Shown here: positions 1-8,210 of the stretch, piece after piece | Position numbering within the stretch: the stretch's first letter is position 1 | Layout: the number at the start of each line of letters is the position of its first letter | DNA from: Polynucleobacter hallstattensis | Lineage (GTDB): Bacteria; Pseudomonadota; Gammaproteobacteria; Burkholderiales; Burkholderiaceae | Assembly: GCF_018881835.1 (NCBI RefSeq) | Contig: NZ_JACVPO010000001.1 | Coordinates: forward strand, 558,001 to 622,000 | Direction: 5' to 3' | Length of the DNA: 64,000 nt | Position numbers and translations under genes: made by a program | The notes under the pieces: model-generated | The model's input: only the letters and a program-made list of their open reading frames with translations | Told to the model about the DNA's origin: nothing | The model's database searches: none

Positions 1-740
1 ATGCCCGTTGCAATCACAAAATCTTCTGGATTGTCTTGCTGCAACATTTGCCACATTGCATCGACATAATCTGGAGCCCAACCCCAATCTCGCTTAATAG
101 CTATATTTCCTAGCGTGAGCTTGTTGCATCGTCCTTGCGCTATCTCAATTGCAGCTCGAATAATTTTTTGCGTTACAAAACGAGTTGGTCTTAATGGGGA
201 CTCATGATTAAATAATATTCCAGTACAGGCAAATAGGTTAAATGAATCACGATATAGTTTAACCAAGTTAAATGCCTCTACTTTTGCTTCTGCATAAGGG
301 CTATTGGGATTGAAGGCAGTATCCTCATTCGCTGGTACGCCATGAGTTTCGCCAAAGCACTCACCAGAGCCAGCACCAAAAAAACGGGTTTTCGGATAGT
401 TAAGTCTAATTTCCTCTAAAACATTTATGGTTGTATCCACAATACTTTGCCTAGTTTCTTCAGGCCTCTCAAATGACAGGCCAACAGAACTTTGTCCAGA
501 TAAGTTATAGACCTCATCTGGTTTACTCAAGAAAAAGGCATCCCTAATACTCAATACATCTGATGTTGTCATATTAACGAGTTTTACTTGAGCAAGGATC
601 CCTAACTTTTCAAGATTAGGAAACACTGTTTTTTCTTTATGTCGTGAGCTGCCAAAAACTACATAGCCTTTCGATAAAAGAAGCTGTGCTAGGTAGGCAC
701 CATCCTGCCCAGAAACTCCGCAGATGAGAGCTCGTTTCAT
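1..740 (-). CDS. GDP-mannose 4,6-dehydratase-like SDR, second paralog (3' end outside window)
   Basis: Partial short-chain dehydrogenase of the nucleotide-sugar epimerase/dehydratase class. The ATG is at 738-740 and the frame stays open to the window edge. The N-terminus shows the NAD(P)-binding motif GVSGQDG, followed by EVYNLSGQSSVG and the YAEAK version of YxxxK. The dehydratase motif STSE of the upstream gmd reads GSGE here, so the catalytic Thr is replaced by Ser. The reading ends at VIATG, also present in the neighbour. It lies 22 bp downstream of gmd and so is probably co-transcribed with manC-gmd. Family membership is clear. It may be a second dehydratase or may act on the 4-keto product; which one cannot be decided. 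Confidence 0.85.
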   Translation of the reverse strand, partial: MKRALICGVSGQDGAYLAQLLLSKGYVVFGSSRHKEKTVFPNLEKLGILAQVKLVNMTTSDVLSIRDAFFLSKPDEVYNLSGQSSVGLSFERPEETRQSIVDTTINVLEEIRLNYPKTRFFGAGSGECFGETHGVPANEDTAFNPNSPYAEAKVEAFNLVKLYRDSFNLFACTGILFNHESPLRPTRFVTQKIIRAAIEIAQGRCNKLTLGNIAIKRDWGWAPDYVDAMWQMLQQDNPEDFVIATG

Positions 741-762
741 TGTAACTGCCGCTCAGATAAAG

Positions 763-1899
763 TTAAGATTCTCTGCCCTTTTGAATATCGTGCCCATATT
801 TTTTAAGAAGTAAATGTTGTTTTGCATCATCCAGATCATTGGCAACCATTTCTTCAATCATTTGATCTAAGGTAATTTCAGGTACCCAGCCCAGCTTCTT
901 TTTAGCATTGCTTGGATCGCCTAATAATGTCTCGACTTCTGCTGGTCGGTAATATCTTGGATCTATTTTTACAATCACATCGCCCACCTTAACGGAAGGG
1001 GCCTTATCTGCAGTAATGGCGGCTACAAAAGCCTGCTCATTAACACCCGATCCCTCAAAAGCCAAAGTAATGCCGAGTTGTTTAGCGCTACGGATAATAA
1101 ATTCTCTTACTGAATACTGAACACCTGTAGCTATAACAAAATCTTCTGCCTTATCTTGCTGCAGCATCATCCACTGCATGCGGACATAATCTTTTGCATG
1201 ACCCCAATCTCGAAGAGCATCCATATTGCCCATGTATAGACAATCTTCAATACCCATAGAAATATGGGCTAAGCCACGCGTGATCTTGCGCGTTACGAAG
1301 GTCTCACCGCGACGCTCAGACTCATGATTGAATAGGATGCCATTACAAGCATATATGCCATACGCTTCACGATAATTCACCGTGATCCAATAAGCGTAGA
1401 GCTTCGCTACGCCGTATGGGCTACGTGGATAAAAGGGAGTAGTTTCCTTTTGTGGAATTTCTTGCACAAGACCATATAATTCGGAAGTTGATGCCTGATA
1501 GAAACGAGTTTTCTTTTCTAAGCCCAGAATACGAATTGCCTCCAGAATTCTAAGCGGGCCAATTGCATCAACATCGGCGGTGTACTCAGGCACCTCAAAT
1601 GAGACGGCAACATGACTCTGAGCGCCTAAATTATAAATTTCGTCAGGCTGGCACTCTTGAATAATTCTTATTAAATTTGTTGAGTCTGTTAGGTCACCAT
1701 AATGCAAAATAAAATTACGGTGATAAATGTGCTGGTCTTGATAAAGGTGGTCAACTCGCTCAGTATTAAATAAAGAGGCCCTACGTTTAATCCCATGAAC
1801 AATATAACCCTTCTCCAACAAAAATTCTGCTAAATAAGATCCATCCTGACCCGTAACACCAGTAATCAATGCAACTTTGACTTTTTTGCTATCGCTCAT
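763..1899 (-). CDS. gmd: GDP-mannose 4,6-dehydratase
   Basis: Converts GDP-D-mannose to GDP-4-keto-6-deoxy-D-mannose, the entry step to GDP-fucose, GDP-rhamnose or perosamine for surface glycans. The 378-aa length is normal for Gmd. It has the Rossmann motif GVTGQDG (about residues 14-20), the catalytic STSE around Thr138/Glu140, and YGVAK with Tyr162/Lys166. [18 protein letters not shown] is a typical Gmd stretch. It is the middle gene of manC-gmd-gmd-like, 29 bp after manC. No fucose synthase (fcl) is in view, so the final sugar cannot be named. Confidence 0.96.
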   Translation of the reverse strand: MSDSKKVKVALITGVTGQDGSYLAEFLLEKGYIVHGIKRRASLFNTERVDHLYQDQHIYHRNFILHYGDLTDSTNLIRIIQECQPDEIYNLGAQSHVAVSFEVPEYTADVDAIGPLRILEAIRILGLEKKTRFYQASTSELYGLVQEIPQKETTPFYPRSPYGVAKLYAYWITVNYREAYGIYACNGILFNHESERRGETFVTRKITRGLAHISMGIEDCLYMGNMDALRDWGHAKDYVRMQWMMLQQDKAEDFVIATGVQYSVREFIIRSAKQLGITLAFEGSGVNEQAFVAAITADKAPSVKVGDVIVKIDPRYYRPAEVETLLGDPSNAKKKLGWVPEITLDQMIEEMVANDLDDAKQHLLLKKYGHDIQKGRES

Positions 1900-1928
1900 A
1901 TTTTTTAACTTAGACTTTCAATTAATAA

Positions 1929-3404
1929 TTAACTTCGCCCGTAGTGGTCTTCAAAGCGAACAATATCATCCTCGCCCAAATAACTACCCGACTGCACCTC
2001 AATAATCTCTAGTGGCTCGATTCCTCTATTGGCCAACCGGTGAGTTTGACCCTGAGGGATAAACGTACTCTCGTTCTCTTTTAAAGTAATCACTCGAACA
2101 CCATTAGTAATCTCTGCTACACCTTTCACCACAATCCAGTGCTCAGCCCTGTGATGATGCATTTGTAGCGATAGACTTGCGCCTGGCTTAACCTGAATTC
2201 GTTTTACTTTAAAACGCTCACCCTCATCCACACTGTCATACCAGCCCCATGGCCTAGACACTTTGCGATGAAGGCTCTTCTCTTCCCGTCCTTGCAGTTC
2301 AAGCTGTGAAACGATGCTTTTTACATCTTGACTATTTTTTCGGTCCGCAATGAGAACTGCATCCGCTGTTTCCACAATAACTAAATTTTCAATTCCCACT
2401 GCACTAACCAAGCGACTACTGGCATGAATTAATGAGTTTTTAGAATTAGCTAAAAATGTATCGCCGCTAGTTACATTTCCATCTTTATCTTGCTTGCCCA
2501 CCTGCCATACCGCATCCCAAGCACCTAAATCATTCCACCCTGCATCAAGTTCAACTACTTTTATCGGGAAGTTTGATCCTGGACATTTTTCAATGACCGC
2601 ATAATCAATGGATTCACTGGGAATATTTTTAAATTCCTCTTTACCCGGCCGAATGAAGTGGAATCCATCTGAGCTATCTTCAGATTGTGTCTGCCATGCC
2701 TTCTCAGATGCCTCATAAATATCTGGACGAAACTCTTTTAAAGCAGATAGCCATGTACTTGCCCGTGAAATAAACATTCCACCATTCCATAAAAAGGAGC
2801 CATCCAGCAAATATTCTTGGGCAGTTTTAAAGTTAGGTTTCTCAACGAAGCGATTCACTACAAAAGCATTGTTCTTATCCTTGATATCGGAGCGCTGAAT
2901 ATATCCATAACCTGTTTCAGGTGAATTTGGAGTTATGCCAAGTATTGCGATAGCCTTACTCTCGCTCTCCACCACCTTAATGCAGTCTTGAAGGGCTTTT
3001 GTGAAGGCGCCTTGATTCTTAATTATTTGGTCTGCTGGAGTAATTACCAGAATAGGATCTTGATCTTGTCCCATGACCCCTGCACATTTTGCAGCCATAG
3101 TCAAAGCAGGCGCTGTATTTCGACCAGAGGGCTCCAACAATAAAGTGGCATTGATAGAACCTATTTCTCGTAGCTGATCAAGAACTAAAAAACGATGGTC
3201 TTCGTTAGTTACTACCAAGGTATTGCCAATAGCGACTTTCCCATCGCCAACAGAATTGATGCGTTTCACAGCCTGCTGAAAAAGACTTTCCGAAGAACCG
3301 TCTCCCGAAAGAACCAAAAACTGCTTCGGAAACCCTGACCGAGATAAAGGCCAAAGACGGGTACCAGAGCCGCCACACAAAATTACAGGGTAAATTAATG
3401 ACAT
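1929..3404 (-). CDS. manC: Mannose-1-phosphate guanylyltransferase / mannose-6-phosphate isomerase
   Basis: Bifunctional type II phosphomannose isomerase/GDP-mannose pyrophosphorylase that makes the GDP-mannose used by the following gmd genes. At 491 aa it has the full length of ManC/CpsB/XanB proteins. The nucleotidyltransferase signature GGSGTRLWPLSR is at residues 11-22 and FVEKPNF is mid-domain. The C-terminal cupin isomerase domain begins near PWGWYDSV and carries SLSLQMHHHRAEHW. As first gene of the minus-strand operon, its promoter should lie in the 3405-3789 gap. Confidence 0.96.
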   Translation of the reverse strand: MSLIYPVILCGGSGTRLWPLSRSGFPKQFLVLSGDGSSESLFQQAVKRINSVGDGKVAIGNTLVVTNEDHRFLVLDQLREIGSINATLLLEPSGRNTAPALTMAAKCAGVMGQDQDPILVITPADQIIKNQGAFTKALQDCIKVVESESKAIAILGITPNSPETGYGYIQRSDIKDKNNAFVVNRFVEKPNFKTAQEYLLDGSFLWNGGMFISRASTWLSALKEFRPDIYEASEKAWQTQSEDSSDGFHFIRPGKEEFKNIPSESIDYAVIEKCPGSNFPIKVVELDAGWNDLGAWDAVWQVGKQDKDGNVTSGDTFLANSKNSLIHASSRLVSAVGIENLVIVETADAVLIADRKNSQDVKSIVSQLELQGREEKSLHRKVSRPWGWYDSVDEGERFKVKRIQVKPGASLSLQMHHHRAEHWIVVKGVAEITNGVRVITLKENESTFIPQGQTHRLANRGIEPLEIIEVQSGSYLGEDDIVRFEDHYGRS

Positions 3405-3789
3405 AGGCTAATAAGAGGCTACTTATGCTTTTTATAAATAATTACTGATTTTAATGGGTTTTAATATGATTCTTTGTTAAAAAGAGCGCAATTACAAGAA
3501 ATTCTCGAGGCGGGTAATCATAAAGACCATTAAGCAATGGCATTTAAAACTATCAGTAAGTAGTCAAAATGACAAAAAGAAACATTCCCAAGATCAACCC
3601 ACGCGACTCATAAACCGAGTGCGGCCAGTCTATTCGCAAGGAAAACGTGGGTAATTGCCAAAAACTATGCAATTAAAGGCTGCAAAGCTTCAATTGCAGC
3701 TGGCCGAATTCAATAGATCACTTTTGGATCTCGGGGCCAGTAAACATTCCTAGGGCGCAGCCAGCTATCCAAGATTTATGGCGTGAAAA
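3405..3789. other. Intergenic leader region of the manC operon with inverted repeats
   Basis: No convincing gene. The manC operon promoter should lie here, reading leftwards, but no clear -35/-10 pair stands out in the AT-rich part next to manC. Two inverted repeats are visible. A 7-bp pair ACCCACG (3597-3603) / CGTGGGT (3646-3652) encloses two small 4-bp hairpins (ACTC/GAGT and TGCG/CGCA). A 7-bp hairpin GCTGCAA/TTGCAGC spans 3679-3700 with an 8-nt loop. They could be a structured leader, a small RNA, or chance. Confidence 0.35.
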
Positions 3790-3809
3790 AAGGCTGTTAA
3801 AGCAGCCTT
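3790..3809 (-). terminator. Rho-independent terminator of the HiPIP gene
   Basis: Perfect 7-bp stem AAGGCTG/CAGCCTT with a 6-nt loop. It is followed on the minus strand by a run of T residues, about 20 bp past the HiPIP stop codon. Confidence 0.85.
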
Positions 3810-3829
3810 GTCCAAAGCCCAATATTTAA

Positions 3830-4138
3830 TTAAGTCTTCTTAGCGTAAGCAGAGCACCAGCCTTTACCAGCAACTTGCTTAGCACCAAACAATGAGCAAC
3901 CACCGGCAGCAGAATCAGCCTTACCTTGGTACAAAGCGCAGTTGCCGCATACCTGACCAGCGGCGTACTTAGGGTACTTTGCTTTGTCTACAGTAGTAGC
4001 GTTTGCTTTATAACCCAATGCAGCAGCTTGTGGATCTGTTTCAGCAACCATTGCTTGAGCTTGAACTTTACCGTTCAAAGCCAAAGTGCAAGCACCGGCA
4101 GCGGACAAAATCATAAATTGGCGGCGACTATTTTTCAT
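3830..4138 (-). CDS. High-potential iron-sulfur protein (HiPIP)
   Basis: Small periplasmic electron carrier binding one [4Fe-4S] cluster. The 102-aa precursor starts with a twin-arginine leader (SRRQFM, then a hydrophobic stretch and an AQA cleavage region near residue 28), as expected for a cofactor loaded in the cytoplasm. Cys64, Cys67, Cys81 and Cys95 have the HiPIP spacing CxxC-x13-C-x13-C. The SD GGAGAA lies just upstream of the ATG. It is a single-gene unit with its own terminator, and a Fur-like palindrome about 110 bp upstream suggests iron control. The redox partner is not identifiable. Confidence 0.93.
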   Translation of the reverse strand: MKNSRRQFMILSAAGACTLALNGKVQAQAMVAETDPQAAALGYKANATTVDKAKYPKYAAGQVCGNCALYQGKADSAAGGCSLFGAKQVAGKGWCSAYAKKT

Positions 4139-4250
4139 ACATTCTCCAGAGAGTGAAATAGAACAAAAATTGCATCTGAATGGCTCATAGAGCAGATCAA
4201 ATTAGTCCACTATCGGCAATCTAAATATATGATTTATATGACTATTTTGT

Positions 4251-4265
4251 TGAGAATTGTTCTCA
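4251..4265. promoter_or_regulatory. Candidate Fur-type operator
   Basis: TGAGAATTGTTCTCA is a 7-1-7 inverted repeat with one imperfect pair. It matches the 15-bp Fur consensus TGATAATNATTATCA at 12 of 14 defined positions. It lies between the HiPIP gene and the end of the small lipoprotein gene, upstream of HiPIP. Assignment rests on consensus matching only. Confidence 0.5.
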
Positions 4266-4286
4266 TATTGAATTTACTGTGAATTT

Positions 4287-4520
4287 CTAATGCCAGCCCT
4301 TGAGATTCATGCAGGCAATACGCTGCTTTACGTGAGTACCTGATCCCGATTCTGGGTAGGATTGCGCACAATCTAAGGCATCTCGTTGAAAAGTAGCTTT
4401 ATTGTTTTTGGTCGGGTCGGTATTCACATCAGGATACAAAGAGCATCCCATCAAGATAAAACCCACCAGCAGAGTAGTAGTGACTTTCGTCAGATACCAA
4501 CCCAATTTAGTTAATGTCAT
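4287..4520 (-). CDS. Small hypothetical lipoprotein
   Basis: 77-aa protein with a hydrophobic signal segment and lipobox LMGC, giving a predicted lipidated Cys near residue 26 and a mature part of about 50 residues. The mature region contains two further Cys (LDCAQS and IACMNL) that could form a disulfide. It begins 14 bp after folE, so it is probably read through from folE. I do not recognise a named family; it resembles the many short periplasmic lipoproteins of Burkholderiales. The pattern supports a real gene, but the function is unknown. Confidence 0.7.
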   Translation of the reverse strand: MTLTKLGWYLTKVTTTLLVGFILMGCSLYPDVNTDPTKNNKATFQRDALDCAQSYPESGSGTHVKQRIACMNLKGWH

Positions 4521-4534
4521 GCGTTTGCTCTGGA

Positions 4535-5287
4535 CTACCTTTTATCTAGGAGGGACAAAAACTCTCTACGCAAATTCGAGTCTTTTAAGAATGCTCCACG
4601 CATCACGCTGTTGACCATCTTGGAATCGCGATCTTTAACACCACGCCATTGCATGCAGAAGTGATCTGCATCCATTACAACTGCAACACCAGTCGGCTTA
4701 ATTTTTTTCTCCAGCATATCGGCCAACTCCACTACCGCCTCTTCCTGAATCTGTGGACGACACATGACCCATTCCGTTAAGCGTGAGTACTTTGACAAAC
4801 CAATGAGAGCAGATTCTTTACTTGGCAACACCCCAATCCAAATACGACCCATGATTGGGCAGAGGTGATGAGAGCAAGCACTACGAACAGTAATAGGGCC
4901 AATAATCATCAACTCATTTAAGCGACTGACGTTAGGGAACTTCGTTAATGTAGGCTGCTCAACATAACGACCATTGAACACTTCTTTAACAAACATCTTA
5001 GCCACACGCTGGCTAGTGTTCTTAGTATTGTGATCACTCTCAGTATCAATCACTAAGCTTTCTAAAACAGCCTGCATCTTTTCAGCAACTTCATCTACTA
5101 AGCCCTCCAATTCTCCAGGCTGAATGAATTTAGCAATATTGTCATTTGCATGAAAGCGTGCCTTCTGAGCTTCAATACGGCGACGAATCACCACAGACAA
5201 TGGTGTACCAGCGTCAATCTTTTTAGCTGGAACTTTTTTTGCAGGGGCCTTAGCAGCCGTCTTCGCAGGAATTTTTTTTGCAGGCAT
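4535..5287 (-). CDS. folE: GTP cyclohydrolase I
   Basis: Converts GTP to 7,8-dihydroneopterin triphosphate, the first step of tetrahydrofolate synthesis. At 250 aa it is longer than usual because of an N-terminal tail. Zinc ligands are visible as Cys138 and His141 (in SACSHHLCP) and Cys210 (in DADHFC), with the same spacing as E. coli Cys110/His113/Cys181. GLSKYSRL and the C-terminal REFL are also typical. The first 25 residues repeat PAKK-like units rich in Pro, Ala and Lys. No later Met fits the family better, so the tail seems genuine. Confidence 0.93.
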   Translation of the reverse strand: MPAKKIPAKTAAKAPAKKVPAKKIDAGTPLSVVIRRRIEAQKARFHANDNIAKFIQPGELEGLVDEVAEKMQAVLESLVIDTESDHNTKNTSQRVAKMFVKEVFNGRYVEQPTLTKFPNVSRLNELMIIGPITVRSACSHHLCPIMGRIWIGVLPSKESALIGLSKYSRLTEWVMCRPQIQEEAVVELADMLEKKIKPTGVAVVMDADHFCMQWRGVKDRDSKMVNSVMRGAFLKDSNLRREFLSLLDKR

Positions 5288-5333
5288 GTTTATTTATTGT
5301 CTCGATGAATTTAATAAATTACTTTTTGTTCTT

Positions 5334-5705
5334 TTAAATCTGGAAGAAGATTGCTACAACGCAAGCTAATCCAATCAGCCACACGATTGACCTAGTAGTT
5401 GGCCAATTAGCCAAATAGCAAATGAGATAGGCAATGCGCGTCAGTACAAATCCAATTGCCAATAAATCAATCCTACCTTGCGGTGCATCGCTTATAGATG
5501 CAATGATCACCGCAGCAAAGAAGAGGGGGAGAGATTCAAAAAGGTTGGCTTGCGCAGCATTGGCTCGCGCCCTAAATCCCGTCTGTTGAGCAAGCCATTG
5601 TCTAGGCATGCCATTGTCATAACCCTCAAATCCTTTTTTTGCGATACCTGTTGCTACATAGGGAAAGAGTCCCATGAACAATACACACCCATAAGCAATA
5701 GTCAT
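5334..5705 (-). CDS. MAPEG-family membrane protein
   Basis: 123-aa integral membrane protein with about four hydrophobic helices, fitting the MAPEG family (PF01124; bacterial YecN-like members). Characteristic stretches are [20 protein letters not shown] and a later R-IAY-I-CYL motif. The family contains glutathione-dependent membrane enzymes, but the substrate of this bacterial member is unknown. The ATG at 5703-5705 was preferred because it overlaps the plsY stop as ATGA and matches the family start; longer readings only run back into plsY. Probably co-translated with plsY. Confidence 0.85.
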   Translation of the reverse strand: MTIAYGCVLFMGLFPYVATGIAKKGFEGYDNGMPRQWLAQQTGFRARANAAQANLFESLPLFFAAVIIASISDAPQGRIDLLAIGFVLTRIAYLICYLANWPTTRSIVWLIGLACVVAIFFQI

Positions 5706-6337
5706 AACTGTCCTTTTTTCTTGGAGCCAATACGACTTTCTTTGCCATTCAAGAGATTGGCAATATTGCTGCGATGACGCCAGATCAATAGAAGACACAC
5801 TACCAGCAGCGCAATGCCCATCGGCTGAAAGCCAAACAAAAATACAAAATAGATTGGGCCAAAAATTGCAGCCGCCAAAGCAGCTAAGGATGAGTAGCGC
5901 ATAAACATCGCCACAATAATCCAGGTGCTTAAAGTTGCTAAGCCCAAAGTCCAATTAATACCAAACAAAATGCCGCAGGCAGTAGCAACACCTTTCCCAC
6001 CCTTGAAGCTATGGAATATCGGAAATAAATGTCCTAAGAAAACAGCAATCACAACACCACATAACAACCAAGAGCTGAGTGTTGATGTTAAAGATTCATC
6101 GCCGAGCGATACTCTCGCTAACATGACTGCGAAATAGCCCTTTAAGGCATCGCCAATCAAAGTGAGCACAGCTGCCAACTTATTACCCGTTCTGAGAACA
6201 TTGGTTGCGCCTGGATTACCAGAGCCATAAGAATGGGGGTCAGGCAAACGCATGCACTTGCTCACCACCACCGCAAAAGAGATCGAACCGATCAGGTAGG
6301 AGATCGGAATGAGCAATAGATCTAAAGTTAAATTCAT
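5702..6337 (-). CDS. plsY: Glycerol-3-phosphate acyltransferase PlsY
   Basis: Integral membrane enzyme transferring acyl groups from acyl-phosphate to glycerol-3-phosphate, the first committed step of phospholipid synthesis. The 211 aa contain several membrane segments. PlsY motif 1 is visible as [16 protein letters not shown] after the first helix, followed by the loop [15 protein letters not shown], which carries phosphate-binding residues. It is first in a two-gene unit with the MAPEG gene. The upstream side faces the divergent vapBC operon. Confidence 0.95.
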   Translation of the reverse strand: MNLTLDLLLIPISYLIGSISFAVVVSKCMRLPDPHSYGSGNPGATNVLRTGNKLAAVLTLIGDALKGYFAVMLARVSLGDESLTSTLSSWLLCGVVIAVFLGHLFPIFHSFKGGKGVATACGILFGINWTLGLATLSTWIIVAMFMRYSSLAALAAAIFGPIYFVFLFGFQPMGIALLVVCLLLIWRHRSNIANLLNGKESRIGSKKKGQL

Positions 6338-6377
6338 GGTGCTATCTTAAACACTTATCTAGTTAACTAATTTTGGC

Positions 6378-6419
6378 TTGCCAACCCTAGCTAAAATGCT
6401 ATATACTATTGCTATATAC
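6378..6419 (+). promoter_or_regulatory. vapBC promoter with direct-repeat operator
   Basis: A sigma70-like pair is visible: TTGCCA at 6378-6383 and TATACT at 6402-6407, 18 bp apart. Two direct copies of GCTATATAC (6398-6406 and 6411-6419) overlap and follow the -10 box, a suitable place for VapB binding. A strong SD AAGGAGG follows at about 6422. Confidence 0.5.
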
Positions 6420-6433
6420 ACAAGGAGGATGCC

Positions 6434-6673
6434 ATGTCAATCGCAATTACCACGGTGTTTACCAATAATCGCAGCCAAGCAGTCAGATTGCCGGCAGAAG
6501 CCCGTTTACCGGATGAGGTAAAAAAAGTTATTGTCCGTATTCGCGGTCGTGAGCGAATTATTACGCCGCTTGAAAACACTTGGGATAACTTTTTCCTAAG
6601 CGGACCATCTGTGTCTAATGACTTTATGAATGAACGCGGGGAACAAAAACCGGTTAAGCGAGAAGACCTTTAA
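6434..6673 (+). CDS. vapB: VapB-type antitoxin (AbrB/SpoVT fold)
   Basis: 79-aa antitoxin of a type II VapBC module. The N-terminal swapped-hairpin DNA-binding region reads TTVFTNNRSQAVRLPAEARL, characteristic of VapB. The C-terminal part is the likely VapC-binding tail. It has a strong SD and its own promoter with direct repeats. Its stop overlaps the vapC start as TAATG, so translation is coupled. By analogy it should bind and neutralise VapC and repress the operon. Confidence 0.9.
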   Translation: MSIAITTVFTNNRSQAVRLPAEARLPDEVKKVIVRIRGRERIITPLENTWDNFFLSGPSVSNDFMNERGEQKPVKREDL

Positions 6674-7077
6674 TGCTCAAGTATTTACTAGACACCAATA
6701 TTGTTATTTACGTACTCAAGCGCAGACCAGTGGAAGTATTGAAGATTTTCAACACGAATGCGAGTCGCATGGCAATTTCAAGCATCACCTTATCTGAATT
6801 AATTTATGGAGCAGAGAAGAGTCCCAATGTCGATAAGAATTTAGAGGCAATAGAGGAGTTCATTAGCCATCTAGAGGTTCTCCCTTATGACGCAAAAGCC
6901 TCTCAACACTACGGACAAATTAAAGCAGCGCTAGGGCGAAAGGGTGAAGTAATCGGTGAGAATGATATTCATATTGCTGCCCACGCAATTAGCCAGGGGC
7001 TTATCCTAGTAACGAATAATTTACGAGAATTTAAAAGAGTTGCAAACCTTGCTCTAGAGAACTGGGTTGAGGCCTAA
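6673..7077 (+). CDS. vapC: VapC-type PIN-domain ribonuclease toxin
   Basis: 134-aa PIN-domain endoribonuclease; VapC toxins typically cleave tRNA or rRNA. Conserved acidic residues are Asp7 (YLLDTN), Glu42 (TLSELIYG) and Asp98 (GENDIHIAA), and the late VTNNLREF motif follows, so the active site looks complete. The start overlaps the vapB stop. No hairpin terminator is clear before the convergent xerD gene. The RNA target cannot be told from sequence. Confidence 0.93.
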   Translation: MLKYLLDTNIVIYVLKRRPVEVLKIFNTNASRMAISSITLSELIYGAEKSPNVDKNLEAIEEFISHLEVLPYDAKASQHYGQIKAALGRKGEVIGENDIHIAAHAISQGLILVTNNLREFKRVANLALENWVEA

Positions 7078-7118
7078 ATTTAGAGACGTGCCATAGCAAA
7101 ATCCCCTGGAAACACAGG

Positions 7119-8051
7119 TTAAGAGCCCCTGGGATGATGCTGCTGATGAATCGACTTCAGACGCTCTCTAGCAACGTGGGTATAGATCTGCGTAGTCGAG
7201 ATATCAGCATGACCCAAAAGGAGCTGTACCACCCTTAAATCAGCCCCATGATTGAGTAAATGGGTAGCAAAAGCATGGCGTAAGGTATGGGGAGATAAGG
7301 CAACAGGAATATTAGCAATAGTGGCGTAGCGCTTGATCAGCGCCCAGAAAGCCTGACGAGTTAAGCCAGTTCCAGTATGACGCCCCACAAATACCGCGTC
7401 CGAAGTTTTACCTTCTAGCAATGGCGTTCTGGCCTCAGCCAAGTATCGGCGCAACCACTGCCCTGCCTCACCACCAAATGGAACTAGTCGTTCTTTACCG
7501 CCCTTACCATTCACCACCCGGATAACACCTTCATTTAATCCTAGAGCAACTGTCTTTAAGGAAACGATTTCTGAGACACGCAAGCCGCTGGCATACATTA
7601 ATTCCAACATGGTGCGATCACGCAATCCTAGCGAAGTCTCCACATCGGGGGCATTCAGCAAGGCGGTAACCTGATCTTCACTTAAGGTCTTAGGGAAACG
7701 TAGTGCTTGTTTTGCAGCACGTAAACCAATGCAAGGATCACTTTTAACTAAGTTCATACGCAGAGCATGACGATAAAAGCGCTTGAATACCGTCAACCGA
7801 CGATTAGCAGTGGTTGCTTTATCTGCGCGTCGATGCGCAATGTATGCAGTGAGATCTTTTTCGGAAACCTGGTAGAGATCAGCACCTGAATCTGTTTGAA
7901 GCCACTGAGCCAAGAGCAATAGGTCTCGGCGATAGGCAGATAAACTGTTTTTTGCCAAGCCATTCTCCAACCAGCAAGCATCACAGAAGCGCTCGATGGC
8001 TTCGGCACTCAATAGAGGAATATCAGGGTGCTGGTTTCGAGTGCCGACCAT
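7119..8051 (-). CDS. xerD: Site-specific tyrosine recombinase XerD
   Basis: With XerC, resolves chromosome dimers at dif. 310 aa, normal for XerD. The N-terminal SAM-like core-binding domain (about 20-100) precedes the catalytic domain. Catalytic residues appear as Arg158 (ASGLRVSE), Lys183 (NGKGGKERLVP), His255/Arg258 (HTLRHAFATHLL), His281 (LLLGHADISTTQIYTHV) and Tyr290. The start overlaps by 29 bp with a small ORF resembling a truncated CopG-type antitoxin. This is the housekeeping recombinase rather than a phage integrase. Confidence 0.95.
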   Translation of the reverse strand: MVGTRNQHPDIPLLSAEAIERFCDACWLENGLAKNSLSAYRRDLLLLAQWLQTDSGADLYQVSEKDLTAYIAHRRADKATTANRRLTVFKRFYRHALRMNLVKSDPCIGLRAAKQALRFPKTLSEDQVTALLNAPDVETSLGLRDRTMLELMYASGLRVSEIVSLKTVALGLNEGVIRVVNGKGGKERLVPFGGEAGQWLRRYLAEARTPLLEGKTSDAVFVGRHTGTGLTRQAFWALIKRYATIANIPVALSPHTLRHAFATHLLNHGADLRVVQLLLGHADISTTQIYTHVARERLKSIHQQHHPRGS

Positions 8052-8202
8052 TGCTAGGTTTTAAATTAACAAGGGAGGGTTGAATCGCCCTAGAAAAATC
8101 AAAGTATTCAGAAGCATCTTGCGTCTTCCAAAAAGCACGTTCCTCGCTTTCACTACAAAAGACGGGAATAGCCTTAGCTTTTCTGGGCGATTTTGTGGTC
8201 AT
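8023..8202 (-). pseudogene. Truncated CopG-type antitoxin remnant overlapping xerD
   Basis: 59-codon ORF with ATG at 8200-8202 and TGA at 8023-8025. It contains IPVFCSESEERAFW, then QDASEYFDFS and a closing NLKPS. This matches the N-terminal half of the CopG-type antitoxin family (PF12441-like; typically F-SE-EERAFW--HDSTEY-DWSKA---NLKPS). In the family NLKPS leads directly into a ribbon-helix-helix segment. Here it runs into unrelated residues (NGRHSKPAP) encoded over the xerD start. No toxin gene lies next to it. It is either a remnant or a shortened regulatory peptide upstream of xerD. Confidence 0.6.
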
Positions 8203-8210
8203 GCAGTCAA

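Noticed and set aside
3597..3652. tRNA-like element with a CTCATAA loop
   Set aside because: Stems do not fit an acceptor/anticodon/T-arm layout and no T-loop sequence is present.
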